Virus record (IMG/VR): IMGVR_UViG_3300045997_000151
Span: 1 to 23,129 of that record
Length of the DNA stretch: 23,129 bases
Origin: a virus
Strand: one strand, 5' to 3'
The notes under the pieces were generated by a model. The model was not told where the DNA came from. It made no database searches and saw nothing but the letters and a program-made list of their open reading frames with translations. The stretch's first letter is position 1; every line of letters begins with the position of its first letter. Positions 1 through 8,893 of the stretch are shown here, piece by piece. The position numbers were made by a program, and so were the translations under genes.

Positions 1-362
1 GGGACGCCGAACTCCGACGCCTCCTCGAAGTCGTCACCCGACAGAGTCGGAACGTCTTCGATGATCTGCTGCACCGGGTAAGTGAGCAGGTCAATGATGA
101 CCTGGCGCCGCTCGTTGTGAATCGCAACGACGCTGGTGAACTCTGTCCACAGATCGTTGAGGTCGCGACCGTCGGCCGTCTGCGTGACGACATCGGCCTC
201 GACGTTGAAGCCCTGGGGCATCGCACCAGAGATCGGCGCGAAGAGACCCAGCTCTTCCAGGTTGATCAGCTCGTGACCGGGTGCCGCGAAGGCCGCGCCG
301 GCGTACGGAGCACCGTGCTGACGCAGTGAGAACGGGCTCTTCGGTATGATGATTGTGCTCAT
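1..362 (-). CDS. Major capsid protein, N-terminal part (cut by window edge)
   Basis: The reading frame opens at ATG 362 (MSTIIIPKSPFSLRQHG) and runs off the left edge, so only about 120 residues are visible. A strong GAGAGGAGG ribosome site precedes it. The visible part has an N-terminal arm, then an acidic segment ending near TLSGDDFEEASEFG. The major capsid call rests mainly on position: it is the first gene after scaffold and a small decoration-like protein in the order terminase, portal, MuF, scaffold, decoration, capsid. The N-terminal arm fits an HK97-fold capsid protein, but no fold-defining core is in view. If correct, it forms the icosahedral shell. It could instead be another head protein. 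Confidence 0.7.
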   Translation of the reverse strand, partial: MSTIIIPKSPFSLRQHGAPYAGAAFAAPGHELINLEELGLFAPISGAMPQGFNVEADVVTQTADGRDLNDLWTEFTSVVAIHNERRQVIIDLLTYPVQQIIEDVPTLSGDDFEEASEFGV

Positions 363-375
363 GGTTGGCCTCCTC

Positions 376-756
376 TCAGCCCTGGAAAATCTCGACCCGC
401 ACAACAAGACGCGTGGTCGAAGTCGAGAAACCGATACGGGTCTTGTTGGTACCAGCGGCTGGAGCCGAGGTCTCGAGAGCGCCGGTGCCGGCGTTCGCGT
501 AGTAGACGGTGCCGGCCGTGAAGGTACCCTCCACGATCTCACCATCCGTCATGACGTCGACGATGTCGCCGATCGCCTTTGCGTTGTGAGCGATCATCAC
601 GCCAATGACGCCAGTGTTCCCGGCACCAAGCACGACGCGACCCGACGTGTCGAGGCCGACTCCGTAAGCGACGAGCGCGTTGCCGCTGGTAACAGCGGCG
701 GCGACCGGCGCACGGAACCCACCGTCAATCGGGTCGTACTTGTCGTAGCGAGGCAT
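376..756 (-). CDS. Small head decoration / capsid stabilising protein
   Basis: This 126-residue protein (MPRYDKYDPIDGGFRAP...) is rich in Gly, Ala, Thr and Val, with no cysteines and no membrane segment. The pattern of short beta strands such as VIGVMIAHNA, GDIVDVMTDGEIVEG and GTVYYANAGTGAL resembles the small decoration proteins that lie directly upstream of phage capsid genes. Such proteins sit on the outside of the head and stabilise it after expansion. An AGGTGAAAG site precedes the ATG, and the capsid start lies 13 bases downstream. The gene position between scaffold and capsid is the strongest support; the exact family is not certain. Confidence 0.65.
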   Translation of the reverse strand: MPRYDKYDPIDGGFRAPVAAAVTSGNALVAYGVGLDTSGRVVLGAGNTGVIGVMIAHNAKAIGDIVDVMTDGEIVEGTFTAGTVYYANAGTGALETSAPAAGTNKTRIGFSTSTTRLVVRVEIFQG

Positions 757-772
757 CTTTCACCTACTCTCT

Positions 773-1459
773 TCAGCGGCGAAGCGCCGGGTACTTCTTC
801 TCCAGCGCCGCGCGGTCAGCGGTCTTCTTATCTCCCGTGCTGCCACCAGGGTGATGACCAGACGGGCCCTGCTTGTCCTTGCCGTTGCCGCCGCCCGAGC
901 TGCCGCTGGTGGAGGCCTTGACGAGGAACGGCTTCTCCTTGGCAAGACGTTCGATCTCTTTCTTGAGAGCGGAGGTATTGACCTCGCCCTGCTCATCAGT
1001 GACCGTGTCCCAGTCGATGTTCCCGAGGGCCATCGACGCATCGTGCCAGGTGACGCCATTCGTTGTGAGGAACGCGTTGTCTCGCCGAGAAGCCTTCAGA
1101 TCCTCGCGGAGCTTCTTGTTCTCCTCGGTGATGTTCTGGATCTGACCCTCCAGACGCTGGGTGGCCGTCTTATCCCGATCCTCGAACTCCCGAATCTTCG
1201 TCTCGTACTCGGACGCCCGACGGTCTGCGGCTTGCATCCGCTGCTTCAGCTTCTCGTACTCTTCCGGGGACACAGTCCCCGTACTTGAACCCGTTCCGCT
1301 TGAGCCGTCGTCGGTTTCCGTCCCGCCGGTGTTCCCACCGTCGTTTTCGGCGCCACCGTTGTCGTCCTTGTTCTCGTCGTCGTCGCCCTCGGCACCGCAT
1401 AGGATGCGCACGAAACGACCATCCGAGAGTATTGCGTACTTCGCGAGCCTCAGGCTCAT
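773..1459 (-). CDS. Scaffolding protein
   Basis: The protein is about 228 residues. After a short hydrophobic start (MSLRLAKYAILSDGRF) comes a low-complexity acidic Gly/Asp/Asn segment, roughly residues 22-60. A long charged helical segment follows, about 65-125 (EYEKLKQRMQAADRRASEYE), predicted to be coiled coil, and the C-terminus is Gly/Lys rich and basic. This layout and its place just before decoration and capsid genes are typical of internal head scaffolds, which direct shell assembly and are then removed. Two ATGs are adjacent at 1462 and 1459; I chose the second because GGAGG then lies five bases away rather than two. The JAMM peptidase upstream could be its processing enzyme, but that is inference. 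Confidence 0.72.
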   Translation of the reverse strand: MSLRLAKYAILSDGRFVRILCGAEGDDDENKDDNGGAENDGGNTGGTETDDGSSGTGSSTGTVSPEEYEKLKQRMQAADRRASEYETKIREFEDRDKTATQRLEGQIQNITEENKKLREDLKASRRDNAFLTTNGVTWHDASMALGNIDWDTVTDEQGEVNTSALKKEIERLAKEKPFLVKASTSGSSGGGNGKDKQGPSGHHPGGSTGDKKTADRAALEKKYPALRR

Positions 1460-1519
1460 CATGACCTCCGGTCAGTCCCGCCTACAGGTAGAGATACTAT
1501 CCCGCCGCGGGCAGAGGTG

Positions 1520-2455
1520 CTACTTCTTGCCCGCCGCAATCCATTCCTCAGAGAAGCCTTGCTCGCGCATTAACTTATCGACGTACCCATCGTACTTCCC
1601 GTCCGTGTAGCCCTTGATGAATGCATCACGGTCAGGTGTAACGGGTGTGGTGTAGCATAAACACTGCGGATGCGGTTTAGCAGGAACTCTACCTGGCTCC
1701 CAGACACCTGCATCTTGACCCTTTACTTCCTGAGCTGTGGCATATTCATTGCAGACATCAGGCCGTGGGTGAGAGCCGCTCAAATGCCATCGCAGGTATT
1801 CAACGAATGGACTATCGACAGCCTCACGCACTGACGTAGCATGAAACGCGTTGTTAAGCTCAGTGCGGCCAAGACGCATAGCAGCATAGGAGACGCCCCC
1901 CGGAACCTTCGGATTAATGAAGGCCTTCATCTCATTCGCAATCTCCCTCGCTGAGAGACCACGAGCGAGCATTGCGGTGACCTTGCGGTCGATCATTCCA
2001 CTAGCCAGTCTCTGAGTGCCGTACACCCGATCGCTCAGAGGCATATAGGACATCCCGAGGAGTCGAGCCGTGGCTACATCCACGGTCGCTCTAGCCTGTG
2101 CCTCAGCCGCCCGTAGAAGGACGCTGCGTTGCTCTGCATTCGTCACCGATCGGAGCAAGACGTCCGTATAGACCGCATTCACCTTGATCGCGGTGGCTGC
2201 AGCCTCAAGTCGTGATGCCTCGATGGACGACCCAATCTTTCGCCAGATGGCCGCCTGCTGCCTAAGCAGATTCCGACGCACCGCATTTAGCTGATCTACT
2301 CTGATCTTCGCACCAATGCCACGCCCATCCTTCAGCGAGAGAATCATCTGCTCAGCTTCAGATGCTGCTCTGGCTAGCGTGAAAAGCAGTTGCTTTTCCC
2401 AGCCTTCCTGCACGCGAAGATAAGCGATGAGTGGGCGCTTATCAGGGACGGCCAT
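1520..2455 (-). CDS. MuF-like minor head protein
   Basis: A 311-residue, mostly helical protein whose C-terminal third carries MuF-type features: GLSAREIANEMKAF, then RLGRTELNNAFHATSVREA, then HPRPDVCNEYA, ending with a PHPQCLCY segment that repeats the His/Cys pattern of the family. MuF proteins are minor capsid components bound to the portal and are often carried into the host or used as toxin carriers. I start at ATG 2455 (MAVPDKRP), which has GGCGGGG nine bases upstream; the longer frame back to 2482 would need a TTG. The gene overlaps the end of the JAMM peptidase by 14 bases, suggesting coupled translation. No toxin domain is visible at the C-terminus. Confidence 0.8.
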   Translation of the reverse strand: MAVPDKRPLIAYLRVQEGWEKQLLFTLARAASEAEQMILSLKDGRGIGAKIRVDQLNAVRRNLLRQQAAIWRKIGSSIEASRLEAAATAIKVNAVYTDVLLRSVTNAEQRSVLLRAAEAQARATVDVATARLLGMSYMPLSDRVYGTQRLASGMIDRKVTAMLARGLSAREIANEMKAFINPKVPGGVSYAAMRLGRTELNNAFHATSVREAVDSPFVEYLRWHLSGSHPRPDVCNEYATAQEVKGQDAGVWEPGRVPAKPHPQCLCYTTPVTPDRDAFIKGYTDGKYDGYVDKLMREQGFSEEWIAAGKK

Positions 2456-2750
2456 GATAGTGAACCCCGCCGTCAGCGACAATGAACATCATCTTGCCAC
2501 TCGGGTGCGCCTCTAAATCCTCGTCAGAAGGATATGTCTTCCCTTGCGGGTGCGAATGCCAGACACCATCGATGTCACCGTGCTCTTCATAAATGGCGAC
2601 GAGCTCTGCTGCGTCCATCTCGAAGAGTCCTGGACGTCCCGCCACGTTCTTGACTACCAATACGCGACCGTCGTGAAGCACAACACCGCAAGCCTCCATC
2701 TCTCCGGCTTCTTCAGCGGCGGCGAGCATCAACGAGTAGTCGATGTTCAC
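2442..2750 (-). CDS. Stand-alone JAMM/MPN+ (Mov34-type) metallopeptidase
   Basis: This 102-residue protein has a complete JAMM signature: H65-S-H67, seven residues, then S75-D-E-D78 (HSHPQGKTYPSDED), plus an upstream Glu19 in the EACG context expected for the catalytic acid. JAMM enzymes are zinc isopeptidases or peptidases. In phages the domain is best known fused to NlpC/P60 in tail-tip assembly proteins, so a free copy in the head cassette is less usual. The start overlaps the portal stop by four bases (ATGA) and the end overlaps the MuF gene, so all three are probably translated together. A role in processing scaffold, MuF or capsid is an inference from position. The fold is minimal and nothing else is attached. 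Confidence 0.82.
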   Translation of the reverse strand: MNIDYSLMLAAAEEAGEMEACGVVLHDGRVLVVKNVAGRPGLFEMDAAELVAIYEEHGDIDGVWHSHPQGKTYPSDEDLEAHPSGKMMFIVADGGVHYHGRP

Positions 2751-4240
2751 GCAGTAGCACCGCCATTCTGAAGCTCAGATGCGACGCGACCAGTGTAGGG
2801 GTCAGGGAACGCAGCAGAGGTGAGAACGGCCGTCTCTGCGACGATAGCCTCACCCATCTCAGCGGGGAAGTCGTATCCCAGCTTCACAAGCTCTTGCCGT
2901 GCATACTCACCAGAGATGAGCTTCGCGGTAACCAGCTGGATCAACTCGGCGATACGAGCCTCACGATTCACCGGCATCGGATCGTCCACCACCGAGACAA
3001 CCTCGACCTCGAGCGTCAGAGCCTCGTAGGCAGGAAACCACATGTGCACGATGTCATACAAGAACTGATCGTACACGCCCAGCATCTCGGTCTCTTTCTC
3101 GCTATTCTTCGCAAGGAGAGGAGAGAGCTGCATGTACAGCGCGATACCAGACTCAGCGATCGCCACGTCAACACTCCCCGCAGCAATCTGCGGAACTGCG
3201 GTCGCTTGGAATGCACTATCCATAATGAAGTGCATGTGATCGAGCCACGGCTTGATGTCAGAGATCCCAGACACTCGACCGAACGTGCTTTCAGGGTCAA
3301 CCTCAACAACCCTACCCGGCCCGAGTCTCCAGTTCGTCTCGTTGCCGTCAGCATCAGTAGGCGGACCAGAGGTAGTCCAGTAAAGCCCCAGCCCTTGCAG
3401 CGCAAGAGAAAGGTCCTCGTCAGTGACAGCTTGATTGATGGACGTCATCAACGTCTCTACACCGCGCATTTCACTGGCGCCGAAGCCAAGGCCAGGAATG
3501 CGGTTGTTCTTGATGTGGTACACCGGGATTGATGTAATGGCCGGAGGAAGCTCGTACGGCGGCACCAGCACCTGCACAAGCTTCACCTCGCGCGGCTCAC
3601 CCGTTGACGCATCGACGCGATCGTCCCACTTACCCAGCTCGTACAGTGCAAGCTCAGATGTAATGCTACCAGTCTCCGTCTTGCGGTACGTCTGCCGGCG
3701 AGCGACAACCTTCTTCGCAACCGTGACCTGATCAACGATGTGACACCCGATGACCTTCTCACTGTTATTCGGGTCAGTAATCGGGAAGTACTTGGAGGGA
3801 TCCAGCTCGTAGATGCTGATGCGCTTGCCCTGCTCTTTGGTGTCATCACCAACGATGTGCCAGAGCGCGTCACCTCGCATCAAGCAGTATCTCTTCTGGG
3901 TTGCGAACTTCGTCCACATCGTTTCGCGCTTGAAGAGATTGCCTAGCTCTTGCTGCATGACGGTCTGATCACCAAGAACGCCCACCCGAGGGTTCACAGC
4001 GAAGTCCCAGTCCTTGGCGAGGAAGCGGTTAGTCGCTTCAACGATGACCCGCCCAGAGGGAATGTAGATGGGCCCCACGTCTGTGCCCCGCATCATGAGG
4101 CGGAACGTTTCAGGTGAGGACCAATAAATGTCCTCGTACGTGGCGTAGGCAGAGATGCGTTGCGCATCTGCCGTGTTGCCAACCCAACTGGGAAGAGTCG
4201 AAACGAACGGGAGAACGCCAGCATATGGAGAAGAAACCAT
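2747..4240 (-). CDS. Portal protein
   Basis: The 497-residue protein follows the large terminase and precedes the MuF protein, the classic portal position. Visible features match portals of actinobacterial phages: an N-terminal arm, a YWSSPETFRLMMRGTD segment, a mixed alpha/beta core (ISIYELDPSKYFPI), and a long helical stretch near GASEMRGVETLMTSINQAVT where portals have the stem and crown helices. It then has IAESGIALYMQLSPLLAKNSEKE, and a helical C-terminus. Portals form the dodecameric vertex through which DNA is packaged and to which the tail joins. The ATG has GGAG five bases upstream, and eight bases separate it from the terminase stop. No frameshift is seen. Confidence 0.88.
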   Translation of the reverse strand: MVSSPYAGVLPFVSTLPSWVGNTADAQRISAYATYEDIYWSSPETFRLMMRGTDVGPIYIPSGRVIVEATNRFLAKDWDFAVNPRVGVLGDQTVMQQELGNLFKRETMWTKFATQKRYCLMRGDALWHIVGDDTKEQGKRISIYELDPSKYFPITDPNNSEKVIGCHIVDQVTVAKKVVARRQTYRKTETGSITSELALYELGKWDDRVDASTGEPREVKLVQVLVPPYELPPAITSIPVYHIKNNRIPGLGFGASEMRGVETLMTSINQAVTDEDLSLALQGLGLYWTTSGPPTDADGNETNWRLGPGRVVEVDPESTFGRVSGISDIKPWLDHMHFIMDSAFQATAVPQIAAGSVDVAIAESGIALYMQLSPLLAKNSEKETEMLGVYDQFLYDIVHMWFPAYEALTLEVEVVSVVDDPMPVNREARIAELIQLVTAKLISGEYARQELVKLGYDFPAEMGEAIVAETAVLTSAAFPDPYTGRVASELQNGGATA

Positions 4241-4248
4241 CGGGGCTC

Positions 4249-5715
4249 CTAGCCTGTCATGGTCGAGGAGCGAATGCGAGCCCGCCGGGCTTGCTTCGCC
4301 TGGGTTCCGATTAACCCTGCGAAGAGACGGCCCAAGGCCTCTGGCCCGTGGTCATTCTTCTTCAGAGGACTCTCAGGTGCATTCTTGTCCTGCTCGTCCT
4401 TACGGTCAGGATAACGGTAGTCGTTGAAGTCAGTGATGGTGTTCTTACACTTGCGATCGAACAACAGCCGTGGGTATTTATTGGGATCGTGGTCAGGCCA
4501 CGGCTTCAGCCATTCACGAATCTTATCGAGCCGATGCTTCAGCTCACCACCAGTGTGGGGCCTGGAAGGAATACGAAGCTTGTCACGGAGGACAGCTGAG
4601 TCGCCAGGGGACGCGGGGTCTGGGAAGAAAGCGACAGTTCCGCTAGGGCATAGGCCACGTCGCATGATTTCTTCAGCGAACTGGACTGGGGACAGTCCTG
4701 GTTCATAGACCTCGTCCAGCACATGCATTCTCTCTCCGAAAGGATCCACCTGTACGAGCAGCCACACGTTAGGGTTAGTGTACCCATAGTCCACGGCGCC
4801 GTACGTGGCCCAGTCAGATCGAAACTCGATATCAGTGACATGCTCCTCCTCCTCGAAATCTTGAAAGACACGACCCACGAATTCAGTGAAGAGTGCAGCA
4901 ATTTCTTGATTAAATGTAGGAGCGGTAAGATCCATCATCAGCTGCGCGACTTCAGCATCAATCCCGATGTCGTTGATGACATCCTTAGTCAGCGGCAGAC
5001 GAGCGTCTAGAACGCTCCGTACGGCCTCGACCATCGCGTCCGTGGTTGGTCGCTTGTACACGTGCGGATTCATCCACGCAGGCATCCGAAAGGACTCCCA
5101 GGCTACATTGTTGGGATCCTGTCCAGCTTGCCAGCGCTCGTAAAACCAATTCTTACCCTCAGGCGTCGATGTCAGCTTGGCCCAGCCGTTGAAGTCGTTG
5201 AGCGTAGGACGGACGAACTTCGTCCATACCTTCTCTTTGATCTTTGCAGCTTCAGCCATGATAACGCCGTGGAGTCCTTCGCCCACCAATGATTCAGGGT
5301 GTGCGGCGCTCTTAGCATGCACCTGAAAGCGGCCATCCCAAAGTGAGATGTGCATGTTCCCGCCGAGAGGATCGTTGTACGTTCCCGGGCGGTCGAACGG
5401 CAGGTCGAGCTTCCGCGCATCATTCCACAGAACACGGAACTCCTTCTCGCTGTCCGAGTAGTTCGGACCTACGATCCAGAACTCTGCGCGATGACTCTTC
5501 TCTTCAAGTTCCTTGCGTCGGAAGTACGCCTTCATCGCTTCGGCTGTGAGGTAATGCCCTCCCACGAAGCTCTTACCGAAACGACGCCCAGCCGCAGTAA
5601 CTTGAAACCGAGCATTACTTCGCAGGATTGCTCGCTGCCCACTATGGGGCTCAAAGCCGATGCCATTGAAGATGGTGCTCAACCTCACACCGCGGCTAGG
5701 CGTCGTAACAGTCAT
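4249..5715 (-). CDS. Terminase large subunit
   Basis: A 488-residue packaging motor. The ATPase half has Walker A AAGRRFGKS (residues 41-49), Walker B VIMAEAA (151-157) and the coupling motif TSTPEG (182-187). The nuclease half has acidic residues at D309 (AVDYGY), D366 (FFPDPA) and D455 (DHGPEALGR), as in RNase H-fold terminase nucleases. Walker B has Ala where many terminases have Asp before the catalytic Glu; I believe Ser or Ala occurs there in some phage terminases, so I do not call it inactive. The start is MTVTTPSRG at 5715, one base after the stop of the gene before. A frame extending further upstream to 5883 is Arg/Pro-rich and lies over another gene, so it was not used. Confidence 0.93.
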   Translation of the reverse strand: MTVTTPSRGVRLSTIFNGIGFEPHSGQRAILRSNARFQVTAAGRRFGKSFVGGHYLTAEAMKAYFRRKELEEKSHRAEFWIVGPNYSDSEKEFRVLWNDARKLDLPFDRPGTYNDPLGGNMHISLWDGRFQVHAKSAAHPESLVGEGLHGVIMAEAAKIKEKVWTKFVRPTLNDFNGWAKLTSTPEGKNWFYERWQAGQDPNNVAWESFRMPAWMNPHVYKRPTTDAMVEAVRSVLDARLPLTKDVINDIGIDAEVAQLMMDLTAPTFNQEIAALFTEFVGRVFQDFEEEEHVTDIEFRSDWATYGAVDYGYTNPNVWLLVQVDPFGERMHVLDEVYEPGLSPVQFAEEIMRRGLCPSGTVAFFPDPASPGDSAVLRDKLRIPSRPHTGGELKHRLDKIREWLKPWPDHDPNKYPRLLFDRKCKNTITDFNDYRYPDRKDEQDKNAPESPLKKNDHGPEALGRLFAGLIGTQAKQARRARIRSSTMTG

Positions 5716-5716
5716 C

Positions 5717-5923
5717 TCAGCTGCGACCGCCAGAGATCCGCGCGCCGCCTGAAACCTTGACTCCAGCGCTCGAACCGTTGCTGGGATTGGTCTTCGGGGG
5801 ACCGGGCTGCACCTTCGCCTCACGCGCGAGCAACTTCCGCGCCTTACGGTCAACGGACGAGTCGGGCGCCGGTGCGATGACATCCGGTTGAAGCGCTCGG
5901 TTGGGCGCGGGGAACTGTGACAT
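5717..5923 (-). CDS. Small Pro/Ser-rich protein of unknown function
   Basis: A 68-residue protein (MSQFPAPNRALQPDVI...), rich in Pro, Ala, Ser and Gly, with one basic helical patch (DRKARKLLAREAK) and a Gly/Ser-rich basic tail. I do not recognise a family. The ATG at 5923 was chosen because GGAGAAGCC lies just before it; the frame stays open further upstream to 5992. Its stop is one base from the terminase start, so it is probably coupled to terminase translation. It might assist packaging, but that is guessed from position only. It is the first gene after the 6003-6027 hairpin. Confidence 0.6.
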   Translation of the reverse strand: MSQFPAPNRALQPDVIAPAPDSSVDRKARKLLAREAKVQPGPPKTNPSNGSSAGVKVSGGARISGGRS

Positions 5924-6002
5924 CGGCTTCTCCATCTGCAGTAGGGGCCGTGAAGCTATCATAGCCTTCATTAACTCGCGAACTATGTTCACTCACCACA
6001 GA

Positions 6003-6027
6003 AGCCCAGTTCCTCACGGACTGGGCT
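6003..6027. terminator. Perfect 8-bp hairpin in the gap before the terminase group
   Basis: AGCCCAGT (6003-6010) and ACTGGGCT (6020-6027) are perfect inverted repeats with a nine-base loop. The hairpin lies in the 175-base gap between the small gene at 6099 and the packaging/head genes. On the leftward strand it is followed by TTCTGTGG, which is a poor U-tract, so it may be a weak terminator, a transcript-stabilising hairpin or a processing site. I see no convincing promoter in the rest of this gap. Confidence 0.5.
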
Positions 6028-6098
6028 CCTGTAGCGCACCGGTGAGCTTCTTCTCCGAAGACCTTCACCTCACCAGCACTACCACCAAGAGAGGGTGC

Positions 6099-6302
6099 TC
6101 ATTCCTCCGAGGTGGAGACCTTGTCGCCTCGCTCGATTCCGATGCCATTGCTGTCGCCCTTGACGTACGATGCCACCATCTCATCATTGTCGAAGATGGT
6201 CAACGTCCCGTTATCGGAGATGATGTAGCCGGTGCCTACGATCTCGCGATCCTCGGTTTCAAGAATAACGGTGTAATGATGCTTCTGCACGGTGAATTCC
6301 AT
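6099..6302 (-). CDS. Small acidic protein of unknown function
   Basis: A 67-residue protein (MEFTVQKHHYTVILETEDRE...) with alternating hydrophobic and charged residues that suggests a small all-beta fold: YTVILETEDREIVGTGYIISD, then TLTIFDNDEMVASYV. There are no cysteines, no signal peptide and no membrane span. I do not recognise it. The ATG has only a weak ribosome site and starts four bases after the stop of the next gene upstream, so translation is likely coupled. It is the last gene before the hairpin at 6003-6027. Confidence 0.6.
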   Translation of the reverse strand: MEFTVQKHHYTVILETEDREIVGTGYIISDNGTLTIFDNDEMVASYVKGDSNGIGIERGDKVSTSEE

Positions 6303-6306
6303 TTCG

Positions 6307-6527
6307 CTAGTGGTAAGCAGTGTACGTCAGGCGATACTCAACAGTCGCCGCCATCCAGTCATGCATGCGAATCGAACGGATCGGCGATGTAGCATCGATG
6401 CTCATCTGATTGCGCACAGCTACACGCTCAGCTGCGCTATATACGCGCGCTAACAATTCTTCCTCAGACCGACCAATCACTTGTGAGTCCTGGAATGTAT
6501 GCCGGTACTCGAACTCGGTCTGCGACA

Positions 6528-6528
<1 letters not shown>
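6307..6528 (-). CDS. Small protein of unknown function
   Basis: A 73-residue protein (MSQTEFEYRHTFQDSQVIG...). It has a predicted amphipathic helix in the middle (SEEELLARVYSAAERVAVRNQ) flanked by likely strands (FEYRHTFQDS and MAATVEYRLTYTAYH). I do not recognise a family. Its ATG overlaps the stop of the metalloprotease lipoprotein (TGATG), a strong sign that the two are translated as one unit. The frame is open further upstream, but that part lies across the protease gene in another frame and looks non-coding. Confidence 0.6.
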
Positions 6529-7474
<946 letters not shown>

Positions 7475-7478
<4 letters not shown>

Positions 7479-7873
7479 TTCGAAAGAACCCAGACCTGGC
7501 AACCGTTCGTCTCGAAGATCTCGCCCTTCTTGATGGTCACAACGCCGGGGCCACCCAGGTTGTCATTCGAGATGATCGAATCGAACTCGCCAGAGTCATT
7601 CTTCTTTCGTGCCCAGTAGCAGTTCTTGAACACGTCGTTCTCGTCAGGACCCGCAGTTTTGTACTTCCCCGCAGGCATATCCACGCCAACCTCGTACGTA
7701 CCGGTTCCGTACGTCTTCGCCTTCGACGTGGTCTTGGCAGAGGGGACAGATGCTGACGCGCCCGCGCCCGCAGACGGCGTGCTATTGCTGCTAACCGCAG
7801 CGCCGCACCCGTCGAGTGCACTCACCAGCACGAGCACACCGATCGTCTTCAACATTCTTGACTTCGTAATCAT
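7475..7873 (-). CDS. Small secreted lipoprotein with a C-terminal beta domain
   Basis: A 132-residue protein with signal peptide (MITKSRMLKTIGVLVLVSAL) and a lipobox-like LDGC (Cys23). A Ser/Ala/Thr-rich linker follows, then a domain at about 55-132 with GTYEVGVDMPAGKYKT, NCYWARKK, IISNDN, PGVVTIKKGEIFETNGC. This arrangement, with a conserved YxVGxDMPAGxY start and two cysteines, is one I know from secreted proteins of Actinomycetota; its function is not known. The start at 7873 has GGAGAGACG just before the ATG. The stop overlaps the start of the metalloprotease lipoprotein, so both are likely made together and may act together at the cell surface, for example in superinfection exclusion. 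That role is inference. Confidence 0.75.
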
Positions 7874-7960
7874 CGTCTCTCCGTCCGCAGAGCTTGCATT
7901 CTCCGTTAAGCACTGCTCGTAGCGAACAGGCCCGACAGACAATGTAGTGCGTGTCACCAC

Positions 7961-8449
7961 TCACTGTCCATCATCCAAAGCGGCTGCATCATCGTCATCA
8001 CCCATATCGTTGACGATATCTGCGACGAGCCCCTCCCACGGTTTGATCTCCGCGGAGACCTCCACTTTGTCAGGTACCTTGCCCACAAGTCGTTCTTGAA
8101 CGTACTGAGATGCACGAAGACGGACGCTGGGATCAGCAGAGGTGTCAAGCGCTACGTCAATGAAAACCTCTTGCATGCTGGGAAGCACAGCTTGATATTT
8201 CAGCGAATAGCGTCGCTGAATCTCGCTCTGCATCGCCTTTCGGAGAGCACGAGGGACAGCTTTCGGCGGCCCACCAGCGAATGTCCCGTGCTTGTTCTTG
8301 AGTCTTTCTTGATGAAGTTCTTCGTCATCAAGCTCTTCCACTGGGATTTTGCCAGCTGCGAAGTTGGCCCAAATCCGCGGAATTAACGTGCCATCAGCCG
8401 CTTCATACAGTGGGGTCTCGTTCACCTCATGGTACGCCGACACCGTCAT
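7961..8449 (-). CDS. Probable terminase small subunit
   Basis: A 162-residue, largely helical protein. The segment around DPSVRLRASQYVQERLVGKVPDKVEV (about 108-133) matches the pattern seen in small terminases, where a helix is followed by a short GKxPxKVE stretch, and an acidic C-terminus (DMGDDDDAAALDDG) follows. Small subunits bind the packaging site and load the large subunit. A clear GGAGGGGTT site precedes ATG 8449. The distance to the large subunit is about 2.2 kb and the two lipoproteins and two small genes lie between, which is unusual. A helix-turn-helix is not obvious, so this remains a probable call. Confidence 0.65.
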   Translation of the reverse strand: MTVSAYHEVNETPLYEAADGTLIPRIWANFAAGKIPVEELDDEELHQERLKNKHGTFAGGPPKAVPRALRKAMQSEIQRRYSLKYQAVLPSMQEVFIDVALDTSADPSVRLRASQYVQERLVGKVPDKVEVSAEIKPWEGLVADIVNDMGDDDDAAALDDGQ

Positions 8450-8488
8450 AACCCCTCCTTCCTCTGGAAGAACTGTACCCTATGCACC

Positions 8489-8650
8489 TCACACTACTCG
8501 CTCGGTGACAATCGTCGCTCCACTGTTCTCATCTGCCGCGTTGGTCGAGTAGACAGTTTTTAACTTCTCACTTGTGAGCTCACTGGCTCCCAATCCCGGC
8601 CACAGTGAAGTGTCTTCCTCTCCTCCAAACTCCGAAGGCCCCAGACTCAT
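8489..8650 (-). CDS. Small acidic protein of unknown function
   Basis: A 53-residue protein (MSLGPSEFGGEEDTSLWPG...), acidic and rich in Ser, Thr and Glu, with no membrane span or cysteine. I do not recognise it. ATG 8650 is supported by GAGGTG six bases upstream; the frame continues open to 8680 but without a better site. It is the first gene of the leftward block, directly after the divergent control region, 39 bases ahead of the probable small terminase. Confidence 0.55.
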   Translation of the reverse strand: MSLGPSEFGGEEDTSLWPGLGASELTSEKLKTVYSTNAADENSGATIVTERVV

Positions 8651-8893
8651 ACTTTTCACCTCATCTCTCTCGTGTTCCAACCTGCCCCAACGTCCGAAAT
8701 CCTAGCTTATCAAGATCGATGTTGCGGACGCGCGCGCTATCCGCGCGTATAGCCCAATTACACAATAATACATCTCCTCTAATTCAAACGATTACTATAG
8801 TTCTCGCGCGAAGCCTCTTTTACGCGAAATTTACAGTTAGTATAATAAAGTAGTAGAGTATCAATAGCTAATCCGCCAAGATCGGGAAGGGCC
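8651..8893. promoter_or_regulatory. Divergent AT-rich control region between leftward and rightward blocks
   Basis: This 243-base gap separates the leftward packaging/head genes from the rightward early genes. The part from about 8749 on is much more AT-rich than the genes around it. It contains a perfect hairpin ACGCGCG/CGCGCGT (8728-8748, loop seven) and the 8-bp palindrome TCGCGCGA (8804-8811), both possible operator sites. A weak leftward -10 (TATAGT on the minus strand, 8794-8799) is possible but has no clear -35. I see no protein gene here. Confidence 0.6.
8830..8859 (+). promoter_or_regulatory. Predicted rightward promoter, TTTACA-18-TAGAGT
   Basis: TTTACA (8830-8835) and TAGAGT (8854-8859) are 18 bases apart, and TATAAT also occurs inside the spacer at 8841-8846. 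The same -10 word recurs ahead of other rightward genes in this window. It would drive the gene starting at 8894. Confidence 0.5.

Noticed and set aside
5716-5883. Upstream extension of the large terminase frame
   Set aside because: The added residues are Arg/Pro-rich, overlap another gene with a better ribosome site, and precede the conserved terminase start.
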